Position numbers and translations under genes: made by a program
NCBI RefSeq assembly: GCF_015832195.1
Contig: NC_052018.1
Location: 34,066,115-34,130,114 of the forward strand
From: Motacilla alba alba
Lineage: Eukaryota; Chordata; Aves; Passeriformes; Motacillidae
DNA: 64,000 bases
Reading direction: 5' to 3'
The notes under the pieces: model-generated
Database searches by the model: none
Seen by the model: the letters and a program-made list of their open reading frames with translations, nothing else
Told to the model about the DNA's origin: nothing
Shown: positions 11,801 to 26,800 of the stretch, piece after piece
Numbering within the stretch: the stretch's first letter is position 1
Layout: each line of letters opens with the position of its first letter

Positions 11801-14800
11801 ATCATCTACTCTAACAATCCTCCTTCACTATATTACTTTACCAACAATTGCCTAAAGGTAGAACTACAGGAACTCTCTGAACTGCTTTCCTTTCAAGGTC
11901 AAAAGAGCTAATGAAACCCCGAGTTCCCAAATAATAATAATACTGAAGTAGTCACTACTGTTAATACCTCTGAAAACAAGGTCCTCATCAAGCCCTCCAT
12001 TTGAAGAACCATCCTAACCATTAAGATAAAGATTTCCTAAGAGCAAACATTCGCCACTAAACCATGCAACTGTCACCATTTGTCTTTATGCAACACCATT
12101 GCTTAACAACTTTGGTTTACTTCAGGTGGTACCCAAGTAAAGCTTCATACTAAAACATTTACTTTGCTTTAGAACACGCTACTGGTACTGACATATTTTC
12201 CTTCTAAATGTTAAAAATCTCTTACAGACATTAAGGTTTTTATATAACATCTACAGCCCTTGCTTCATAAAATATTTACTTATTAGGTTGATTTAGGTTT
12301 ACTTAGAAAATAATAGGCAACTTATGAACCAAATACTACTGATATACAAAATCATGATACAAATGGACACTCAACACTTAAAAAAACCCCCTTAAATCCC
12401 TAATCTGTCTCACAGTGTTGCAAATATGTTTCCTCAGGGATGACTCAGGAAAAGGCAGCACAGTAACCTGGAGGACAGGTGAAGTTCTGTTTCACAGCAG
12501 AACAGAACAGCCAGTACTTCACTTAAGTACTTAACATTCTGAATGTACTGCCAGTAAGCTAAGAAATTTGAGGAACTCCTGCGCACTGCTTTAGTTTTCA
12601 GTCTCAGAAAAATGCTTCTCCACTTAGACCATTCCTCTCTTTCCATAAACATTATCAATAGTGCTCAGCTAGTTAAACAGAGACATTTGATGAAATTACA
12701 ATGTCCAGGAACAACCAGGGCATTGACACACAGCTGCCAAATAAGAACCAAGACAAATTAAAGACCTACACCTTTTGAAACAGCAGTTGGTGACTAAGCA
12801 GAATAGTCCCTGATATCCTCTATTTCATTTAACAGCGAAAGTCAGATGGAGTTCCACACACTGACCCTCGATACTCTTCTCTCCTGCATTCAGTACATAT
12901 GACAAGCTATTCCAAACTGCATACTATATAAATTGTACAATCTTTTACTGAAAGAGAATGAAAATTCATCCGAAGCAGCATCCCATAAGAACAGTCTAGT
13001 CAGTATTTTTTATAAATCCATGAACTAGCTCAAACTAAACCGCTAAAACAAAAGCAGTAATTTCTTTCAATATACAGTATTACATTTACTACTCTCATTT
13101 AATACACAATCTCAATAGTACAAATACAGCTTAATCAAAAACGTGGCTTGTGAGGTTTTTTTCCCTGCAAATAGAATCAAAGAATCCAATCCTTTCTTTT
13201 CCCTAGCATTTAGGATATGTTATTATAGGAAAAACTGAAAAGCTATCACTTATTTGATGCAAAAAAAATGTACCATCACACATGGTTTTGGCAAACTTAC
13301 CTCAATCCATGAGCTGCTTAACATGCTGTGAAAATAATCTGTAAAGAAAGGCATTTCAGTTCAAGATGCAATAAAATGACAGTTAAAAAAGGCAATGTAA
13401 CTTATGTTATATAAAGATATAAAAATACACACACATACCAAGTCTTGCACAAAGTACACACTTATGACACGGGAATTCCTTTCCATCTAAAGATTTCAGG
13501 GTCACATCGCAGAGGTATGAACTAGAAGATATTTAATAGCATCAGAACTGTGACTATTCAGAGGATTTACAACTATTACGAGCTGTAAACTCTACAATTA
13601 GGATTCATCCTTTGAAATAACTCACACCTGAACTTTAGTAATACCACAGGACATGAACCCAAAAGAACAGGCAAAAGACTTTCCAGGGAGAATTTCGTTG
13701 TCCAAAGTTAAGCTTCAAAAATTCCATCTGAAATACTTCCTTCAAAACTCAGTCAATTACTGTTTCAAAAATGCTATGATTAAATAAATGAATTGTGGCT
13801 AATTTTAGCCAATCTTAAATGGTCTATGTTAAGTTACCTATTTCTTCAATATCAGGAGGTACCATAGGCCTTGATGATGCACTTTAAGAATGAACCCAAA
13901 TTCTGTGAAACCAGCTACTGTCATGCAATGTTGCTTTTTCATATAGACAAGACTGTTCAGGACTTCAGGTATAAGTAACTCGAGCACATCAATGAAATTA
14001 AAAAACAAACACCACTTTGCTAAAAGCAAATTAGAAAGCACACTATGCATTTGCTTATGTCCAATCCATGTAGTCTTATTGTTACAGAAAGCAGATTTAC
14101 AGAAGTCAAATTGCTTTTGACTGGATTACCCATAACATTTCTCCAAGCATTAGCATTCTATGACACAGTTAATCCACAGAACACATTAAGGTACAGTAAA
14201 AAGAAACAAGGATATACCACATAATCTATCCCAAATTACTGATTTACAGAACAAGTCTATAAATATCAACAAAGAACTTCCAAACTTGAGTTACTATGAT
14301 AGAGACAATTGGATACCAGAAGTTAAAATGCTTAAAGTAGTAAGAAGTAAAGAAGTAAAACCAGAAGTTGGATCAACCTTAGCCCTTACTTAACATGTAA
14401 AGAGATGACGTAAGAGGAAGATGGTGGGGTAGGGAAAGTTGATTTTAAAAAATTACCATTTCTTCTGATTTAACTTTGGTTTGTTCCCATTCTTCTTGTT
14501 GACAACATTAATTTTTCCATTTTCTAACCTGACTCCATCCAACCTGAAAATTATTAAATTATTAACATTAGTAATAAGCAATACAATTAGTATCCAGTTC
14601 AAACCATTAAGAAGAGTTTCACAAAGTAACAGCACTTCAGTGGGCTCATATTGTGAATATGAAAACAAATCATCATACAAAAATAGAAGCCAGTTGTTAC
14701 TTGAAAAGTCTTCAAAGCAGGTACAAAATGCAACTGACATTCTTTCCTCATCTTAGATACATATTTATTATCTTAGATGAAACCTATACTGTATAGTTAA

Positions 14801-17800
14801 TGCCAAAGTTCAATACTAGAGAGTCAAAAACCAGGATGTTAAATACATATCGTTACCACTCAATAAACTGAGCAAAGACAGTGGCTGGGGAGAGATGTGA
14901 ATTTCAGCACAGGCTTTTTTAGTATCCTAATTCATCAAGGAGGCTTGTGAATGGCATAGTAACGACACAGGGGTGCTGCTGGTGGATTACAAAGTAATAC
15001 ACCTTTAGAGCAAAGTACTTTACCACGGAAACGTTACTTAGAAACTCAGTTTTAGCAGCAGCCTAACATCTTGGATGTGTATGCAAGAAGTACAGTAAGA
15101 AAACTGCCCTAAAAAAGCTCATATCTCTCCTTGGAAGGGACAAATGCAGGGAAAAAAAACCAAACAAACTGATTAATGCAGTTCTACAGAGACATTTGGT
15201 CTCAATTCCATTTGTTTCAGTACATAACATAAAAAATGCATCACTTGAGCAAGAATTCAAATTTGCTTTGTGGTGTTTTATACTAAACACATTTGCTGTT
15301 TCATGAAAAAAACTGCTAGACTACAGAACACAGTATAGAAATTATGCAGTCCAAAATTCAGTTAGATGAGCTGTCTCTAACATAACCAGTACTGACGTTT
15401 TATGACACTCTTTGTGGAAGTCAGATGATTTATACCAGATACCAGATCCCACAGAGCTCATGTCTTGGAGGATACTGTCATGGTTTAACTCATCTGGCTA
15501 AAGACCACACAGTCCCTCAGTCACTCTGTCCTCACCATCCACCAGTGGGATGGGGGAGAAAATTGGGAAAAAAAATAGTAAAATTTGTGGGTTGAGATAG
15601 ACAGTTTTAATAGGGCATAAAAAGACTGGAAAATATTAATAATGCTAACAGAATGAGCAGACACAAAACAAGTGATGCCCAAATAGTGATGGAGTAGCTC
15701 ACCACCCACCAACCTGAAACTCTGATATATACTGGAAATAAGCCCAGTCAGTTCCTCAGGAGCATCCCCTCATCATCTCCCCCTAGTTTCTATTCTAACA
15801 CCAGTGTCTTAATTTCCACTATTGTCATAACTAAAGTTAGGTCAGCTTACACAAAAAAACTCCACGGAGAGCTCGTAAAAATAGAAATGCATTTTCTTTC
15901 ACCTACCTTCCACTTAAATTGCTGAGCCCAAACTTCTTTGCTGCACTTTGCAACATTTTAATGAGGTTAGCTTCATCACCAGCTTTGACTTTTTTAGATT
16001 TGCTCTTCTGTTTTTCATTTATAACTTGCACTTGATTATTTCTGTAAATCTCAAATGCAGACTTTCCATTGACATTTTCATCAAAGCTCATTTTGCTGAG
16101 ATTAGAAATTAAAGTATCTTGATATTCATCTGATTTTTCTTTATATGAGATTTTTGGCTTATAACCATGAGTCAAAAGATCACAAGTATCAGTGTATATG
16201 AACTGCAGAAGGTATGCAAACAGATCTGGATGGACCTTCTCAATTACATAGAGATCACATCCAACAGCATCTTCATCTTTACGGTAGATATCTGGAGTGT
16301 CTAGCTGGTTGTCACTGGAAAGAAAGAGCTTCCTGAAGAAGTCAGAGCGTACAGCCAAGATGTATTTGTGCACAGGGTACATTCTTGTGCCAATCTGAAA
16401 AGTCACATCATGGATGCTGTCCATTTCATCTGTTTCATCTAACAGTTTGCCAAAATCCATTCCAAAACTTGATAGTGACACACTTGGAATTTCATAGAGA
16501 CTAAAACAAAATTAAATCCATAATCAAACACTATTTAAAACCTTCATCACATTTTACGCAGTATGTTTAGTGAAGAGAACAATGATATTTTCATTTGGTT
16601 TGTTTCTTACATTGTTGCAGTGCTCAACATTTCTTGTCCTGTTCTTTACAAAAATAACTAATATTATGGTATTTAGGCAATTAAACTATGTAAATATGAC
16701 CTCTCTAGCTTCAGCATATTTACAGTATATAGTATATTGCCTTTATACTGTACCAGTATTATCAGAACTATCTTATCTTCATCTCATTTTTCCAACATGA
16801 AAACACAGAAATGCTTGTTGTACTTCATATTACAAACTAAAGCAATAAGGGAAAAAAGCTAATGTTCAGCTGTTTATCACAAATGTTGGAAACTATAATG
16901 AAAGCATAAGAAACATGGTCCAGTATTCTATTTAGTTATTTTAATTTATACATTTCTTTCCAAACAAACAAAAATTCACTTGTCACTTTTATTTAAAATT
17001 TGATTATTGGTGATTACTGAAGGGGTGAATTTCTACAGTATTTAGAACTCAGAGTGTGTTAGGAAATAAATGGCAAATGCTTGCCTTGAACACTTCAGAT
17101 AAAACATCAATACTGTCTATTATTATGCAAATACATAAGCTTAGTAATTATGTTGAAGTTAGCTAAAGGCCTAACAAAATACTATTCTCTAGCTGTATGG
17201 ATAACTGTATTTACTGGGACTTCTGTATGAGCCAAAAAACGGTCTGGAACAGAATTATTCAATCGCAATTGCACACAAAAAAAAGGAAAAATTACAGCTG
17301 TAGTTATCTTAAATATACCTGGTTTTAGGATCTGACTGTAATACAGCAAAATTGCAGCCACTAGGATCAGTGGCAATACTGACAGCTCGGTGGACAAAAG
17401 TCAGCTTCTGAAGTCGAATTCTTTCATACACACTGGTTGTATCATGTTCACAAGACACATCACATGAAGGATGCTGAAGGCTTGATACAGGTTCTATTTA
17501 AAAAGAAGAAAGTGAATACACATCACAGAAAGATCCTGCTAATTAAAACACAACTAATACAAAAAAAGGGCAAGACTATGACTTCTGTATGTCCATTAAT
17601 AGAGTAATTGAATAAGGCTAAACCTTATAAGAATATACAGGAGGAGAGCTGACAGTTTCACTTAAAATCTTGTCCTGTACGAGACAGGTATGTTCCTTGC
17701 AGAAAAACAAACCATCAGGACCTACTTTCAGTAATATGAGCCAAGTTAATAAGGTGGAAGTTGCTTTGGACCCTGAACTGTGCCCAGATAAGTGACTGGG

Positions 17801-20800
17801 AAACAGAGACTTAGCAGTGCGAGCAAGTATATGCTCCTTCTCTTGCTCAATACCAATTCTCTTCAGACTCATCATCTAATATGCAACAAGTTCATTACAC
17901 TAGACCATTGTGCTACTATTGTTCTTCAGAAGTACTTTTCTTCCCAGAAATCTCCACCTAAAGGTAAACTGAAGGCTGCAAAGTCAATCTTAGTATAACT
18001 GAGGAAAGAGTCCAGTAGCAGTCAATGCTAAAAACTGTCAGTCACAGAGGAAAGAACAAACTTGCCACGTAATACTGTGAGAGATTGTAGAGATTCAATT
18101 AAACTTTTTTACTAGTTTAAAGTACTTAAAAACCACTAAGAAATCACGGCTAACCTTTCTTTTCTGAGTTTTTTTTCCCTTCCTCCAGCCATTTCCCTGT
18201 AAAGGCTTCACCATCATGTGTGACAAACATTATTTCATTCCCATTCAAGGCAACATCAGACATGAACACTTGCCGGCCATACACCCAACGACACTGCTTC
18301 ATGGAATTGTTAGATGACTTCCAACAAAACACCTATAATATCAAATTTTTAAAGAAAGGGAAAATCTTCATGTCATTTAAAAGCAGTTACATATTACACA
18401 TTACTTTTTTTAAACATGAGAACATGCCATCTCAAAACTGCATATAAAAGGAGAAAGACATTCTTCAAAATTTTAGGATGAAGTGTTATTAGCATCTATT
18501 ACAGAGAATCCACAAGTAAAACAGGGAAAATCTATCATGATATCAAGATCCATTTGCTCATGAAGAACATCTGAAAAGCTTCTCCAAATACTGAAATATC
18601 TTCACAGCAGATATGTATAGGACAAGTTTTACTGACATTTCGACAAAGAAAGTAAAAGGTGTCAAGTCAAGAAACAAGTTTTATCTAGTTCCTAAATAAC
18701 AGATTTGTCCAACTGGTTTGCTTATAAATCAGACAAAATTCAAAGCTAGCACACTGGAAATTTAAATCATTTCCTGTTAATTGTTTGACAAAAATCTCAA
18801 ATTTCTCTGTACCAGTCTAGGTTTGGAATGGAGATCATGACCAAACACAAACTTCAAAACCCTTAGGAATATGAAGCACTGCATGCACAGCAAGACCCCA
18901 ACATGTGTACTAGTCATAATCTCATAAGACCATATCAAAACATAATTCAGCCAAATACAAGGAAAGAAAAGGAAATAACCACATTGCTCTGTATTTTGAT
19001 ATACAAGCACCTTTTTCAACACACTTTAAGAACGCATTTCAGCAGGAAAAGCTTCTTTGTAAACACCACTAGATGGCAGTGAAGGTTGAGATCTCAGTGA
19101 GTAGATCGAAAAAAGGTATTTAGTAGGGTCCTGTAAACCCGCACTTAAAAAAAGAGCAAGGGAAAAAAAACATATTCACCATGGCATGCCAATTCTAACA
19201 CAAAAAAGCAACCACACTTAAATACTAAACGATTCATCAGGTTTAGGTGCAACTTTTTGACAATAAAACAGACGTTTTATCCACCAAAAGCCATGTTTCA
19301 GCCAAGGCTCTAAAACTTCAAGTCCAGCGACTACTTTGAAAGGTGTAAAGGTGCCTGGCATAAGTGGGATGAATAGAGGGGAAAAGAAAAAAAAAAACAA
19401 ACCACCAACAAAAAGAACCTAAACCATGTACACTATATAATCACTAATGTATATGTAAAAACAAAGTTTACACCTTCACTGAAAAGCCATTAAAAGTCCA
19501 CAGATTTAAAAATAAACTACTGTACAATACTTTTGTAATCCTCCCATGGCCTTAATATAAAAAAAATCACCAGCAGCTCTACAGAAACAAATTGACTGGG
19601 GAACAATAAAAGGAGCTTTTTCAAATGTATTAATGGCAATAGGCAGTGTAAGAGTTATCATCAGCCCATTATGGGGTGAGGATGGTCACCTCACAAAGGG
19701 GGACACAGAAAAAGCACAGGTGTTTAACACATTCTTTGCCTCTGTCTTCAAAAACGGGGTCTCAGTGCCCCAAGCTGGAGATCCATGACTTTGAGAATGA
19801 TCCACTCCCAGTCAACTCTGATCTGCTGCTCCAAATGGATCCCTACAAAGCTATGGGGCCTGGTGGGAATCATCTGAGAATCCTCAAAGAGCTGGCTGAT
19901 GTCATCCCAAAGCCTCCCTTCATGATTTTTGAGCAGTCCTGGAAATCCAGAGAGGTCCCAGCTACTGATTAACATTGTCCCAGTTTTCAAGAAGGACAAG
20001 AAAAGAGAACCCCTGTCAGTCTAACTTCAGAGAAAAGAGAACAGTCCTGTCAGTCTAACTTCAGTGCCTGGTAAAGTTGTGAAGAAGATTATTCTGGGAG
20101 GTGTTGAAAAACACCTCCCAGTGACAGCACAGTCATTGGCCACAGCTTCATGAGGGGAAAGTCCTGCTTATCAAACCTGTTTCCTTTGATGACAAGGTAA
20201 CCCACCTAGCTGACCAAGGGAAGCCAGTTGATGCAATTTGTTTGGATTTCAGCACAGCATTTGATACTGTTTCTCACAGGATCCTTCTGGACAAAATGTC
20301 CAGCATACAGCTGGATAAACACATCATGGGATGGGTGAGCAACTGGTCCACAAGCTGGACACAGAGGGTGATATAGATTGGGGTGACATCAGACTGGTGA
20401 CCTGTCATTTACTGGGGTTGTTCCACAGTGCTCCTCAGCCCTGTTCTCCTCAACATCTTCATAAATGACTTGGAGATAGGACTGGAAGAGATACCGAGCA
20501 AGTTCACAGATGATACAAAACTGGGAGGAGCTGCTGACTTCCTCCAGTGCAGGGAGGCACTGCAGAGACCTTGACAAATGGAAGGCTGGGCAACCACCAA
20601 CCACATGGAGTTCAACAAGGGAAAGTGCTGGATACTACACCTGGAACAGGCCAACCCTGGATGTATGGATAGACTGGGTAATGAGATGCTGGAAAGCAGC
20701 ACCTGGAGTCCTGTTCAATGGCACGTTGGATATGAAACAGCAGTGACCTGGCAGCCAGGATGGCCAACCCTGTCCTGGGGGGCATCAGGCACAGCATCAC

Positions 20801-23800
20801 CAGCTGGGCAAGGGAGGGGATTGTCCTGCTCTGCTCTGCACTGGGGCAGCCTCACCTCGAGTGCTGGGGGCAGTTTTGGGCACCACAATGTAAGAAGACA
20901 TTAAACTATTCCAGAGTGTCCAAAGGAGGGCAACAAAGATGGTGAAGGGCCTTGAGAGGAAGCTGTGTGAGGAGCAGCTGAGGGTGCTGGGTCTGTTCAG
21001 CCTGGAGGAGACTGAGGGGAGACCTCACTGCAGTTACAACTTCCTCGTGGGGGGACAAGAAAGGGCAGGCACTGATCTCTTCTCTGTGATGACCAGTGAC
21101 AGGACCTGAGGGAATGGCCTGAAGTTGTGTCAGGGCAGCTTAACTGAAAAAAGATTCTTCACCCAGAGGGTGGTTGGGCACTGGAACAGGCTCCCCAGGG
21201 AAGGGGTCACAGCACCAACTGTGACAGAGTTCAAGAAGCATTTGGACAATGCTCTCAGGCACCTGGTGTGACTCTTGGGGATGGTTCTGTTTAGGGCCAG
21301 GAGCTAGACCTGGTGATCCTTGTGGGTCCCTTCCAACTCAGCAAATTCTTTGATTCTGTGAAATTCATTATTTTCTATGCATGATTTTGTCCTGTCTTAC
21401 TTTTAAAGTTTGATTAATCACTATGCAGCCTGCTATATAATTATAATTATGACAACTTACCCTTCCAGCTTCATCAAGGGCCAGAATGCAAGTCTTTTGA
21501 CCCCCATTTTCTTTAAGATGCTGGGTATCTACTTTATATTCCAAATATCCCCCACTGACAAGAACTTTTTTAAGGTTCAGCTGTCTGAAAGAACACAAAA
21601 AGTTAGATTAGTATCTCCCTATTGTGTACTTAATGTTGGTTCTACGACAGTTACCTTTTTCGACAGTTACCTTTTTCGTTTACACAAGCAGTAAAAAAGT
21701 AAAGTTGAGGCAATGACACTGAAAAATTATTTAGTTTCATCCTACTGGTACTATTAACATAGTTGCTAATATTACAGCAGACTGTAACTTTTGTTTAAGT
21801 ATATCACATTGTATTTCTGTAAGTTTTTCAAAAAATTCTATGGCTGACAATCAGTAGATGATGTAGCTTTGATTTCATCATTAACAAAAATTTATTCAGC
21901 TGTTTGTATTAAAACATCTATCCTATCCCAGCAGGTCATTTCTCAGGGGTTTGTTAGGTCTTGGTTATTAGCTGATCAAAATCATAGTCATTATCTTTTC
22001 TCAATTGCTTAGCATAAGAGCAGAAGACACGGCATTAAGATTCTACAAGTGTCAACACCTTCACTTACAGCCATGTAGAAATTAAGTATAAGGTAATCAT
22101 TAAGCTATAATATACCAATAAATACTGTTAGAATTTGAAAAACTAGGGGGGAGTTATGTGGGCAAAATCAAATCTAAAAAAGTCTATTCTAATCTGCCAT
22201 TGCAAACGAAGTAAAAGATAACAGGATTAAATATTTTCCTAAATTCATGAGTCAAGAATCTAGCTTCTTCAACAGGTTTTACATCCTGGTTTTAGCATAT
22301 GGACCACATGATTTTACGATATCCTCCTTGTAACCTAAATTACTCTTTATAATATTCTGTATCTACACATTAATTAGCAAATTCAGGCCCAAAATAACTG
22401 ATTCAAAATCATAACAACATAAATAAACAGAATAGCATATCTTCAATGTCTCTACCAAGATGCACTTAGACAAATTCAAGGTAACAGAAGAAAAAAAAAA
22501 ATCAGTTTCAATGTTTTTAAACTTATGGCACAAAATATTTCCTCCTAATGTGTTTTTTAAAATATCTTTGGTAAACATCAAGTGGCACCTTAGCCTCCTG
22601 TAAAATAAAAAACCCAAAAAATGACGAAAACCAAAAATGATAGTCCTAGTTCATATGAAAGAACTACAAATGGGGAAAACACAGGGCACCACTGTATTTT
22701 CTGTACTTTACAAACAAAAATCTTTAAAACAGCTTGCAAGTATACAACTACAGTGAAATCTTCCCCTATTGTTCTTCATGACAAATTAGAAAAGTAACAC
22801 ATACTTGGAAGCTATCTTTTTGCACTGATAGTCTGCAAGTAAATAAATATCTCCTCTTTCAGAAACACATACTGTAGCGCCATCACTTGCAGAGACCAGG
22901 GAAACAGAGATGTCTTTATGGTGTAGAGCAGAGACTTGGCGAGGTGAAGTTACACATTTTTCTCCATTAGGATCCAGCAGATAACCTAGAAAATACAATA
23001 CACTCAAAAAATTATTTGTCATTCCACACATTATGCACTTAAAGGATACTTTATGACACTACTTTGAAGAACTTTTAAATTCCTGAAGATTTTTTTAGGT
23101 AGTTGGATAATTTGTCTTCAAAATATTTAGACAGGTGATACCCACCACACCTACTTGTTAGTTCACTACAAACACCTGAAAACCAAGACCTGATACATAA
23201 AAATGAAGTAAGGCATATTCAATAGGGAAGCTATTCAATGCGGTGGTACTGCTTTGATTCCCAGAAAAAGAGTATTTATTTCATCAAACGAAAATTCATG
23301 ACAGTAGAAATACCATAACACTGGCATAAACTACAGATTATTTCGGACACTGAAATACAAAAAATAAGCTTGTCAAAAAAATTACTGCAACTGCAGGTAA
23401 GCAGGAAGGCAGCAGTTACATGAAACCGAAAAGGCTGGAGCTGTAATGCAAGATCTCTGAAAACATTAAAAAAATAAAATAAAAACAGGTCATTACTGCT
23501 CTGTTGCAACAAGAAACCTTACATCAGGAATCTCATACAAGGCATAATCCTGTTTTGTGTGCAGGGCACTTATGCCTGCACCACAGAGCAGAGCAGGGTA
23601 CAGATACCAAGAAACAAGCAGCAGAGCTGCCTCCACAGCAACCCTACCACAGGACAGTGAAGGGCTATGCTCACACATCTTATGGGGGCAAGGTTTACCA
23701 TCACAGGTCTACCATGGTGCCCAGCTGACACAGACAATATCACTCAAGATTCAATTACTGTCTCTCTATGGTACTGCACTGGGCCACATGCTAGCCAGAA

Positions 23801-26800
23801 TAATCCCAACAACATAAACAACCATAAAAAAAGCTTATATGATGGGTGCTTATAAAAAAAAGGCAAAAACAAAGAAGAAGATACTCATTAGTAAGGTATT
23901 TCTCTGACAAAGACAAGTTTTTTCACATACCTTTGACACCTTAACATAGAAACACGAAACTACCAGTGAGGCCAGAGCTGATGCAGATTAAGTACCAGAG
24001 ATAGCTAATAGTTTAGTTTGCCCATAGACCCAAAACTGCAAAAATGCAAATCCAAATCAATATAGCAATACCTGTTTATTTAAAAAGATAAAAGCAATTA
24101 AAAAGCCCCATTCATACAAAAAATCAAGTTCACTGGTTGGTAATATATTTTTAAAAGTTTCTTTCTTGACTTCAGAATAAGACAAAGTTAACTAAAGATT
24201 CTGGTAATGCTATTGCTGAAAAAAATCTAAATATAGACAAGTATTTCACTTTAAAAAGTTAGCATGGAAAAAGTTATCAGTAGCATGTTTACAGTGCTTG
24301 ATGAAAGAAGGACATAGGCAGGAGACCTGAAGGCTAGTTTATAATTTATTAAAGGCAGTGCCAGCCAGATTGCTGGAAGGAGACAAGCTTGCTTTGGAGT
24401 AATTTCCAACACAGCAACATTCCATTTCCTCAAAATCTCCAGTAGCAGGACCATACAAGATACATGGAAGGTAAAAGTTAAAAAGAGTTCAAAGGAGAGC
24501 TAAATCTGACAAGCTCCTGTCATCTCAACATGTGAAAGTAACTGGTAGGAATGAAAAATATTCTTTGAAAGAAGTGTGAAGGGATGATGTCATGAGATTG
24601 GTTAAAAAAAAAAACAAGAGAGAGAGAGAAAAAAGCTTCACCCAAGCTTCTGTTCTCAGAAGCAGATAACAGGTTAAGCATAAACAACATCTTTCAATGG
24701 CTGGGTTTTACTTTCAGAATGCTTCTACCTTACCTAGTTGGCCGCCATTCAGCCCCATGGTATACACTGCTTCCTTAGTCCATAGCACAGTATGGAATCT
24801 GCCTGCAGCCACTCCAATCACCATTCTACCTTTCAGGTTTTTTGCCTGAACCTAAGCACAAATCCAAAGTACATCTTAATATTAAGCAGCAACAGGTGAA
24901 TTTCACATGTACAAACTTCTGACAACAACTCCTTAAGTCATCAAGAACAAAGCACTAATATCAATCCACATACAATCTAATAAGTCAGGTTATTTCAAAA
25001 GTTTGTCAAGTGTGGTACTACTGCACTAATGACAAAAAGAACTAAACTTTTTGTAATATCTAATCAGAACTGGAATCCAGCCTCCTCAGGCTGTCTTCAT
25101 ATATAAAGATGTTGAACAAGACTGAACAGGACATGTATAGCACAGCCACAGAAGACTCAGGTGCTGCAAATGTCAGCTAGAACTTTAAACTTGCAAGTCC
25201 TAATGGCCTAAACACACTGCAGAACACCACACTACTAATTCCACACTTCACATTTAACTGAAATTTTCCACATTAAGATGATAAAATCATAGCAAATACT
25301 GTGGATATAGAGCTGTCATTACACTACTGAAGAACATATGGTACCCCAATACACTATCCTGTTGCATTTTGGCCAATCATTGTTTTTTTACTTTCACAAC
25401 ACTAATAGTGCCATGTTGCTCTACTTCAGATGAGGTTAAAGCTCCTTTACTTACAAGGAAAAAAAATAATTTAGACACTAGGCATAGAAATATAGTTAAG
25501 CTGCTGATGCCCATACCCCCTCTTTCCTGGCACTATTCTTCCCAAAGCACTTCCAGCAAAGGATGTAATGATCAAACCCTGAGAGCCATCATCCAATGAT
25601 TCAAAAGGAGGTAAGAGCATAATTCTTAAGTGATACATACCTATTAATACTTCAGCGACAAAACAATTTGGGGAAGATGGAAGAAAAGGGTTTTGGCAGC
25701 TGTACCTTGTGTATACTTCACACTACAAATTTTGGTGTTGTTCAAGTTACAAACTAAGACATTTATCAGAACACAGTTATGATCTGAGATGTCTGATAAC
25801 ACAGAATCAAGATTTATCTCAATTTGCTGTTCTGAAAAAGTTTAGGGGTTATTTTTATAATCTTCACATTTTACTTTCTGTTAAGAAAAACCAAAACAGC
25901 AACACCAAACAATTAAGCTTTGACTGATGCTATTTTTACCTGTCTTGGAACACTGCAATTAGAAGGAGGAGGAAGAATACCCAATTGATGGAAAGTATTC
26001 AAACCAAATGTGAAAACATATCCATCTTCTGTTAGAACAACAGTATGATCCTTAGCTGCAGCTATCTGGGAGCACTGATGACCAGTTAAGCCTTCCACAA
26101 GTCTTGGAACCTGAATCAGGAAAAAAAAAAGTTGATATAAAAGCATACTGTGTTGTTATTAACCAATGGTCATTATGAAACTAAAGTTACACCAACAGAA
26201 AGCCATAACCAAATACAGAAATAAAGATTAAATGCATTTGAACACACAACACACTCATTAACATAAGAACCACATCCAGTGCAGAAAGATGAATTACTTT
26301 CATTTTAAATGCTATCAGGGAAATGTCCTTTTCTATCACGGGAGATGAATTTTAAACCACCTGTTCTGAAATTAGATTGGAAACTACATCTTCAGGACAG
26401 CTGAACAAATATTAACTATCACATGGTATTTTTAGTACCACGAACACTAAAGCAATCTCCCTCCGACACAAGATAATCCTAACAAAATTTCACAGAATAA
26501 GGAAGCGGTTCTGTATCTTTGAGTCTTCACACACTCTAACATGACTTCTCCTTTATTCAACCACGTAATATCACAATTTTGAAAAGCAATTTGAAAAAAA
26601 AATCCTAATTTAACAGAATTACTTTCTTTAAAAAAAGTAAGAAAATTTGAGCTCCAGTCTCCACTACAGCATTCAGCAACAGAATATCAAGTTTTACCAG
26701 ATACTCAATATTAGAAATTTTTAAAAATTACTGTGCTGCAAGATAAATGCACACTGTGAGGTAGGATAAGATGCTTAATTCTAAGAATAGTATTGTCATC

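Larger units (their letters stand above)
18333..21460 (-). other. IBTK intron 9
   Basis: 3.1 kb between exons 9 and 10. More than half is the CR1 copy at 19660-21362. The remainder includes one CTCF-like motif and is otherwise AT-rich and featureless. Confidence 0.88.
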
